Assembly: GCA_016195815.1 (NCBI GenBank)
Contig: JACPYX010000008.1
Coordinates: 62,001 to 126,000, forward strand
DNA: 64,000 bases
Source: Chloroflexota bacterium
GTDB lineage: Bacteria; Chloroflexota; Anaerolineae; Anaerolineales; Villigracilaceae
Direction: 5' to 3'
The notes beneath the pieces are model-generated. The model worked only from the letters and a program-made list of their open reading frames with translations, made no database searches and had not been told where the DNA came from. Positions 59,966 through 64,000 of the stretch are shown here, piece after piece. The translations under genes were made by a program, and so were the position numbers. Position 1 is the stretch's first letter, and each line of letters begins with the position of its first letter.

Positions 59966-60328
59966 CTATCCTCCCACCGCAGAGCGGAATACAACGAAAA
60001 GCATGAAGCCGTAAAGAGGCAGGAAAACAGCCCACTCCAGCCAGATGGCTTCGCGCTGGCGTCTGATGAGATTTGGAAACAGGTCCAGGATGGTGATGCG
60101 TAATCCATTGATGATGTGGAATAGCCCGAAGGAAAGGCTGAATATCTGGAAGAGCCAATTCCCCAAAATACCGCTGGCGAAATCCACGCCTGCCAGCGCC
60201 ATGATGTAAATCGTGAAGAAGGTGAATAAAGCGCTCCCGCCGATGCGATGCAGGATGTAGCTCCAGAATGGAGTCTTTCCCTTGTAACGCAGGGCCACGG
60301 CCAGGCCGACGTTCCTTTTCAAGCCCAT
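59966..60328 (-). CDS. sdhC: Succinate dehydrogenase cytochrome b556 subunit SdhC
   Basis: The 120-residue protein has three membrane helices. SYILHRIGGSALFTFFTIYIM carries the Ser/Arg of the quinone site and FGLFHIINGLRITILDLFP the haem-ligand His of the SdhC signature. It is the first gene of sdhCDAB. AAGGAGG lies eight bases before the ATG, and a promoter lies upstream. Confidence 0.93.
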   Translation of the reverse strand: MGLKRNVGLAVALRYKGKTPFWSYILHRIGGSALFTFFTIYIMALAGVDFASGILGNWLFQIFSLSFGLFHIINGLRITILDLFPNLIRRQREAIWLEWAVFLPLYGFMLFVVFRSAVGG

Positions 60329-60656
60329 CTATGCCTCCTTGTAAAATTGATTTTGTTCTACGAGCGGATATTTTACCCCCACTTTCATTGATTTCTCAAC
60401 TTTGAGGCGGGCCTGCGCTAAAAAGCGACAATCATCATCATTTTTCAGTTGAAGCGCTGAAAGATCAATAAGGCTTGATGCTCCGCATCGTAAACAGGAT
60501 GCCGAGCACTGCTGATGATGACGAGGCTCAACCTGTACGCGTGTTCAGTATCGCCAGGATAGTCATCCATCCATTGAATTGCACAATTTCATAATTGGGC
60601 TGGGCTATAATAAGAAATATATTTTAAAGAATACATCCCGCTCACGGAGAATTAAA
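60329..60656. other. Divergent intergenic region between sdhC and the class V aminotransferase
   Basis: In 328 bases I see the sdh promoter on the minus strand (60370-60399), a TATAAT (60606-60611) with TTGCAC (60579-60584) 21 bases upstream for the plus-strand gene, and about 170 bases between them (60420-60575) with no gene, hairpin or repeat that I can name. Confidence 0.5.
60370..60399 (-). promoter_or_regulatory. Promoter of sdhCDAB
   Basis: On the minus strand TTGAGA and TAAAAT are 18 bases apart, about 42 bases before the sdhC ATG. Confidence 0.6.
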
Positions 60657-61913
60657 ATGTCTCTCGATCTCTCTGTCATCCGAAGTCAGTTTCCATCCCT
60701 CAGCCGCCCTGCTATTTTCTTCGATAATCCCGGCGGCACACAGATCGCCAAACAATCCCTGGATCGCATCAACAAGTATTTGTTGGAAAATAATGCAAAC
60801 CACGAAGGAGCGTTTGCCACCAGCATTGCGTCTGACGCGGTGCTGGATGAGGCCCACCGCGCCATGGCAGATTTCTATAATGCCGCCAGCCCAGAGGAAA
60901 TTATTTTCGGCGCGAACATGACCACGCTGACCCTGCACATGAGCCGCTCGATTTCGCGGATGTGGAATGCAGGCGATGAAATTGTAGTGACGCGTCTCGA
61001 TCACGATGCCAATGTCACTCCCTGGATACTGGCGGCAGAAGATAGAGGCTGTAAAATCACATGGGTGGATTTTGATGTGGAAGACGGCACTTTAAAATTG
61101 GACCAGCTTCAGAACGCTATTGAGCGCAAGCCGCGTTTCCTGGCAGTGGGATACGCATCGAACTCGCTGGGCACGATCAATCCGGTCGAAAAGATCATCA
61201 AAATGGCGCGCGATGCAGGCACAATGGTCTATGTGGACGCGGTTCAATATGCGGCACATGGCCCAATTGATGTTCAACAACTGGATTGTGATTTCCTGGT
61301 ATCGTCAGCTTACAAATTCTTCGGGACCCATTCCGGCATCCTCTATGGAAAGAAAGCAATCCTGGAAGATCTTTTTGCGTACAAAGTCCGGCCGGCCACC
61401 GATAAACTTCCCGGCAAGTTCGAAACTGGAACACAAAACCACGAAGGAATCGCGGGGGTATTAGGCGCTTTGGAATATTTCGAGTGGCTGGGAGAGCAAT
61501 TTGGGGGAGATCAGGCGGATGGCCTGATCGAGAACGGTTATAGCGGACGCCGTCTTAGTTTCAAAAAGGCCATGTCCGCTGTCCGCGCATACGAGTTTGA
61601 ACTCAGCCGGGCTTTGCTGGAGGTTTTGCAATCCATTCCCAATCTGACATTGTACGGTCTTAGCGATGTTCGCCGCCTTGATGAACGAGTGGCAACTTTT
61701 TCGTTTACGTTAAAAGGTCAATCGCCGCGTAGTGTTGCCAAGAAACTCGCGCAAAAAGATATTTACGTCTGGGATGGAAATTATTACGCCATCAACGTGA
61801 CCGAACGCCTCGGCCTCGAACAAAGCGGCGGTATGGTTCGAGTGGGCGCGGCGCATTACAATACTTTGGATGAAGTCAAAAAACTTAAGGATGCCCTGCT
61901 TGCCATTGCGTAA
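60657..61913 (+). CDS. Cysteine desulfurase-like class V aminotransferase
   Basis: The 418-residue fold-type I PLP protein has FFDNPGGTQIAKQSLDRI near the start, IIFGANMTTLTLHMSRS (PLP phosphate region), VYVDAVQYAAHGPIDVQ with the conserved Asp-X2-Gln, and FLVSSAYKFFGTHSGILYG with the PLP lysine. The flexible-loop cysteine of IscS/SufS is not evident, so real desulfurase activity is doubtful. This is the 'cysteine desulfurase-like' group. An in-frame insert with a palindrome lies at 61509-61529. Start at 60657 follows CGGAGAATTAAA; the frame before it is not conserved. Confidence 0.87.
   Translation: MSLDLSVIRSQFPSLSRPAIFFDNPGGTQIAKQSLDRINKYLLENNANHEGAFATSIASDAVLDEAHRAMADFYNAASPEEIIFGANMTTLTLHMSRSISRMWNAGDEIVVTRLDHDANVTPWILAAEDRGCKITWVDFDVEDGTLKLDQLQNAIERKPRFLAVGYASNSLGTINPVEKIIKMARDAGTMVYVDAVQYAAHGPIDVQQLDCDFLVSSAYKFFGTHSGILYGKKAILEDLFAYKVRPATDKLPGKFETGTQNHEGIAGVLGALEYFEWLGEQFGGDQADGLIENGYSGRRLSFKKAMSAVRAYEFELSRALLEVLQSIPNLTLYGLSDVRRLDERVATFSFTLKGQSPRSVAKKLAQKDIYVWDGNYYAINVTERLGLEQSGGMVRVGAAHYNTLDEVKKLKDALLAIA
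61509..61529. repeat. GATCAGGC palindrome inside the class V aminotransferase gene
   Basis: GATCAGGC (61509-61516) and GCCTGATC (61522-61529) form an 8-bp hairpin, translated in frame as GDQADGLIE in a region (residues about 281-301) where relatives usually run straight on. Confidence 0.45.
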
Positions 61914-61989
61914 GCAGCCAATGTCTCGTTAATATATAATGGACACAAGATGTGTATACTAAGATCGTACCCAACCTGGAGGAGCCAAT

Positions 61990-62412
61990 ATGTTTGAAAA
62001 ATTGTTACTCGCCGTAGACGGCTCGGAGCATGCCTTGCGCGCCGCCGGGATTGCCGGTGAATTAGCGCGGACAACAAAATCCAAAGAATTGCGCATCGTG
62101 GTAGCCTATGATAAGGTTCCATCGTATTTGGGAGAGCCAAACCTGCAAGCCGCCATAGACACCCGTCTTAATGAAGCGCAGGCCATATTAGATGCCGCCA
62201 TACAAGCTGCCGGGAAAATACCCGGTGAGATACATACTGAACTGCTTGAAGGTCCCTCAGCAGAGGCGATCATTGATGTAGCTGCCACTCGGGAAAGCAA
62301 TCTGATCGTGATGGGATCGCGCGGGCTGGGACAACTGGCTGGGTTGCTGCTGGGAAGCACCAGCCAAAAGGTAATTAATCACGCGCCTTGCCCGGTGTTG
62401 ATCGCCAGATAA
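61990..62412 (+). CDS. Universal stress protein (UspA family)
   Basis: The 140-residue protein starts MFEKLLLAVDGSEHALRA and ends with the ATP-binding motif VMGSRGLGQLAGLLLGSTSQKVINHAPCPVLI, here with the GX2GX9GS pattern. It is expected to dimerise and bind ATP in the cytosol; its role is in stress survival in general. CTGGAGGAGCC precedes the ATG, and TATACT at 61957-61962 may be its -10 box. It converges with mobA, only three bases between the stops. Confidence 0.93.
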   Translation: MFEKLLLAVDGSEHALRAAGIAGELARTTKSKELRIVVAYDKVPSYLGEPNLQAAIDTRLNEAQAILDAAIQAAGKIPGEIHTELLEGPSAEAIIDVAATRESNLIVMGSRGLGQLAGLLLGSTSQKVINHAPCPVLIAR

Positions 62413-62415
62413 ACG

Positions 62416-63015
62416 CTACTCGGACGACCGGGCACGCTGCTCGGCTTCGGTAAAATCTTCGGGGGTATTGACATTCCAAAATGCGAGGCGCGCAGGATCA
62501 TAACGATCCACTTCATCCAGCGTAAGCACGCGTACGTTGACGGCCGGAAACCAGGAAACCATGCGCCATTGATCCTGGGCAATGGCCGCTTCAATAGCCT
62601 GGATGCAAGCCTCGCGGCGATAGACAGCGTGAAGCGGTTCGAAACCTTCGGGCGTTTTAGCGATGACAACGTCCGCTTCTTCTGTGACAAGCAGGCTGGC
62701 CGCGGCCTCGAGCAGTTCCGCATTGACGAAAGGCATATCGCAGGCAACCACCGCCACAACAGGGTTTTGGGCGGAAACAAGCGCGGTGTAGAGTCCGCCC
62801 AATGGACCGCGGCCCGGCTTGAGGTCCGGAAAGAGCGGAAGCCCAAGAAAGGCAAAGTCAGCAGGTTGATTGGTCGTGACCAATATCTCATCTGCAATGG
62901 GAGCGAGTCGCGTGACCACCCGTTGAATGAGCGGTTTTCCCAAAAAAGGTTTGAGTGCTTTGTTCTCGCCCATGCGAGTGGACTGGCCGCCAGCTTGGAC
63001 CACAATGCTTAACAT
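62416..63015 (-). CDS. mobA: Molybdenum cofactor guanylyltransferase
   Basis: The 199-residue GT-A fold nucleotidyltransferase begins MLSIVVQAGGQSTRMGENKAL, the signature GGXSXRMGXXK, followed by VVACDMPFVNAELL, which carries the metal-binding Asp. MobA adds GMP to molybdopterin, making the bis-MGD cofactor used by DMSO-reductase family enzymes. FWNVNTPEDFTEAE is the typical C-terminal motif. Start at 63015 fits the family. TATAAT on this strand ends six bases before it, a leaderless spacing. It shows that the organism likely uses molybdo- or tungstoenzymes. Confidence 0.92.
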   Translation of the reverse strand: MLSIVVQAGGQSTRMGENKALKPFLGKPLIQRVVTRLAPIADEILVTTNQPADFAFLGLPLFPDLKPGRGPLGGLYTALVSAQNPVVAVVACDMPFVNAELLEAAASLLVTEEADVVIAKTPEGFEPLHAVYRREACIQAIEAAIAQDQWRMVSWFPAVNVRVLTLDEVDRYDPARLAFWNVNTPEDFTEAEQRARSSE

Positions 63016-63021
63016 ACTTAG

Positions 63022-63029
63022 ATTATAAT
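63022..63029. promoter_or_regulatory. Shared symmetrical -10 box between mobA and the divergent gene
   Basis: ATTATAAT reads as TATAAT on both strands. On the minus strand it is six bases from the mobA ATG. On the plus strand it is 26 bases from the ATG at 63056, with GGAGG in between. No clear -35 box was found for either direction. Confidence 0.4.
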
Positions 63030-63055
63030 GGCGAACATTTTTTTCTGGAGGCAGG

Positions 63056-63823
63056 ATGTCAACACGAAGATTCAGAAGGAGAATTGGGTGGGCAATAATT
63101 ATCCTCTTGGTTATTGCGGTGAGCGCGTACTTACTGATCACACAACCGGGCGCGGGGACCAGCCAGCCTTTTATACCGGCTACTGTCGCACAACCTGTGG
63201 GTGATTTGCCGAACCCACCGGATAAGCCTCAGCCGAAAGAGATCACCTTCGAGGGCTGCCCGCCGGAAGGCAGGGGCGGCGACAGTGATTTAAATCTTTT
63301 AAAAAACCGCGTTGACATTGGCAATTATTCGCCCGTCTCATTTGATTCACTGACCTTGTTGACCTGGCCCAAGACCGTTGAACAACGCTATATGAAAGAT
63401 TGGCCTGCTGACGGACGCGCCTTTATTGCGCAATATGCCGGGGTTCCGATCATTGTAGAAGGCTACATCGAATCTGTGAGAGAGGCTCCCCCCGAACCTG
63501 CCAACTGTAACTTTACAGGCTCAAGTCTCACAGACTGGGTTATATACTTTACCAAGAATGCCCGTGATATACGCTCGCAAGCAGTGGTTATAAGGGCTAC
63601 GCCACGCGTACGCGTAAACCACAAATGGACGCTTGACCTGTTACGTTCCACTGCAGTTGATAATCACTTGCCTGTGCGTGTGAGCGGCTGGTTGTTATTC
63701 GACCCTGAACACCCGGGAGATGTAGGAAAAACTCGTGCTACACTATGGGAGATCCATCCCGTTATGCAGATCGAGATATTCCAAAATGGGAAATGGGTCA
63801 CGCTGGATAAATTAGCGAACTGA
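63056..63823 (+). CDS. Membrane-anchored protein of unknown function
   Basis: The 255-residue protein has a basic N-terminus and one membrane helix (IGWAIIILLVIAVSAYLLI), a Pro-rich linker (about 40-60) and an extracytoplasmic domain. Inside it are CPPEGRGGDSDLNLLKNRVD and a segment VPIIVEGYIESVREAPPEPA, an OB-fold-like beta pattern, then HLPVRVSGWLLFDPEHPGD and TLWEIHPVMQIEIF. The WEIHP ending recalls small exported domains found after DNA/RNA-binding OB folds, but no function is assigned. CTGGAGGCAGG precedes the ATG. The next gene starts 28 bases after its stop. Confidence 0.7.
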   Translation: MSTRRFRRRIGWAIIILLVIAVSAYLLITQPGAGTSQPFIPATVAQPVGDLPNPPDKPQPKEITFEGCPPEGRGGDSDLNLLKNRVDIGNYSPVSFDSLTLLTWPKTVEQRYMKDWPADGRAFIAQYAGVPIIVEGYIESVREAPPEPANCNFTGSSLTDWVIYFTKNARDIRSQAVVIRATPRVRVNHKWTLDLLRSTAVDNHLPVRVSGWLLFDPEHPGDVGKTRATLWEIHPVMQIEIFQNGKWVTLDKLAN

Positions 63824-63850
63824 TCGGGAGGCCCGCAAGAGCAGAAGACC

Positions 63851-64000
63851 ATGTCCACAGCGGCAAATGTGTTAGACGAACTAACCGTCGAAGGGACGCT
63901 TTACGAGCGCCAGCCAGATAACTCAGTGCGCTGTTTCGCCTGCGGTCATCGTTGTCTGATCCGCGAGGGCAGGCGAGGCATTTGCCAGGTACGATTTAAT
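63851..64000 (+). CDS. AmmeMemoRadiSam system radical SAM protein (AmrS-like), N-terminal end (partial)
   Basis: The first 50 codons run off the window. LYERQPDNSVRCFACGHRC and LIREGRRGICQVR are the typical N-terminal zinc-site-like Cys motifs of the AmrS/PflA-like radical SAM proteins of the AmmeMemoRadiSam system, whose catalytic CXXXCXXC lies further downstream. The start at 63851 is a plain ATG with weak AGAAGA upstream. Which partners (AMMECR1 or Memo genes) follow is not visible. Confidence 0.75.
   Translation, partial: MSTAANVLDELTVEGTLYERQPDNSVRCFACGHRCLIREGRRGICQVRFN

Noticed and set aside
60420-60575. tRNA or other structured RNA between sdhC and the class V aminotransferase
   Set aside because: No cloverleaf arms, no GTTCRA box and no strong hairpin were seen.

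Overview
The window looks like one continuous piece of a Chloroflexota chromosome, most likely class Anaerolineae. This is my inference from gene content and style, not from a search. The signs are a stand-alone IMP cyclohydrolase, a fused serine hydroxymethyltransferase/aminomethyltransferase, a PBP1A-type protein with a Thr/Pro tail, and PII-like (DarA-type) c-di-AMP receptor homologues. There are also many short palindromic repeats between genes and even inside coding sequences. A complete system I cytochrome c maturation operon and a four-gene succinate dehydrogenase point to a respiring or facultatively respiring cell. No rRNA, tRNA, CRISPR array, prophage or insertion sequence was seen.

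Layout. Bases 1-8.7 kb: the end of a UvrD/PcrA helicase, an aldo/keto reductase, a Nudix hydrolase, a sugar nucleotidyltransferase, an aminotransferase, a cold-shock type DEAD-box helicase (minus) and MutS2. 8.7-13.1 kb: an alpha/beta hydrolase, a small conserved protein overlapping threonine synthase, homoserine kinase, and an MNT-HEPN toxin-antitoxin pair lying between two copies of the 3' end of the next gene. 13.1-21.2 kb: the SHMT-GcvT fusion (minus), then a PLP aminotransferase with a promoter/leader/terminator arrangement, and a protein joining a glutamate-cysteine ligase-like domain to an M20 peptidase. 21.3-28.6 kb: IMP cyclohydrolase, YchF, oligoendopeptidase F, SSB, PanC, a propeller lipoprotein and two DarA-like proteins. 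28.5-43.9 kb: a six-hairpin glycosidase, MaoC dehydratase, PBP1A, a creatininase-family protein, RpoC on its own promoter, a methyltransferase-like protein, a cation/proton antiporter, a class V aminotransferase and a DinB protein.

44.1-53 kb is the ccm operon: ccmE, ccmF, ccmH, a TlpA/CcmG thioredoxin, a CcmI-like zinc-ribbon protein, a cytochrome c lipoprotein, ccmA, ccmB, ccmC and a CcmD-like peptide, closed by a clear terminator. Together they export haem, reduce apocytochrome cysteines and attach haem outside the membrane. 53-64 kb holds a lytic-transglycosylase-like secreted protein, a membrane Fe-S oxidoreductase of the HdrD/FadF kind, sdhCDAB (minus), a second class V aminotransferase, UspA, MobA, an unknown membrane-anchored protein and the start of an AmrS-like radical SAM gene.

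The most interesting points are: the SHMT-GcvT protein carrying an extra degenerate GcvT-like module; the ligase-peptidase fusion beside an aminotransferase with a structured, terminator-bearing leader; the toxin-antitoxin cassette framed by a duplicated gene end; palindromic repeats inserted in frame in conserved proteins; and several genes whose -10 box sits only 6-7 bases before the start codon, suggesting leaderless mRNAs.
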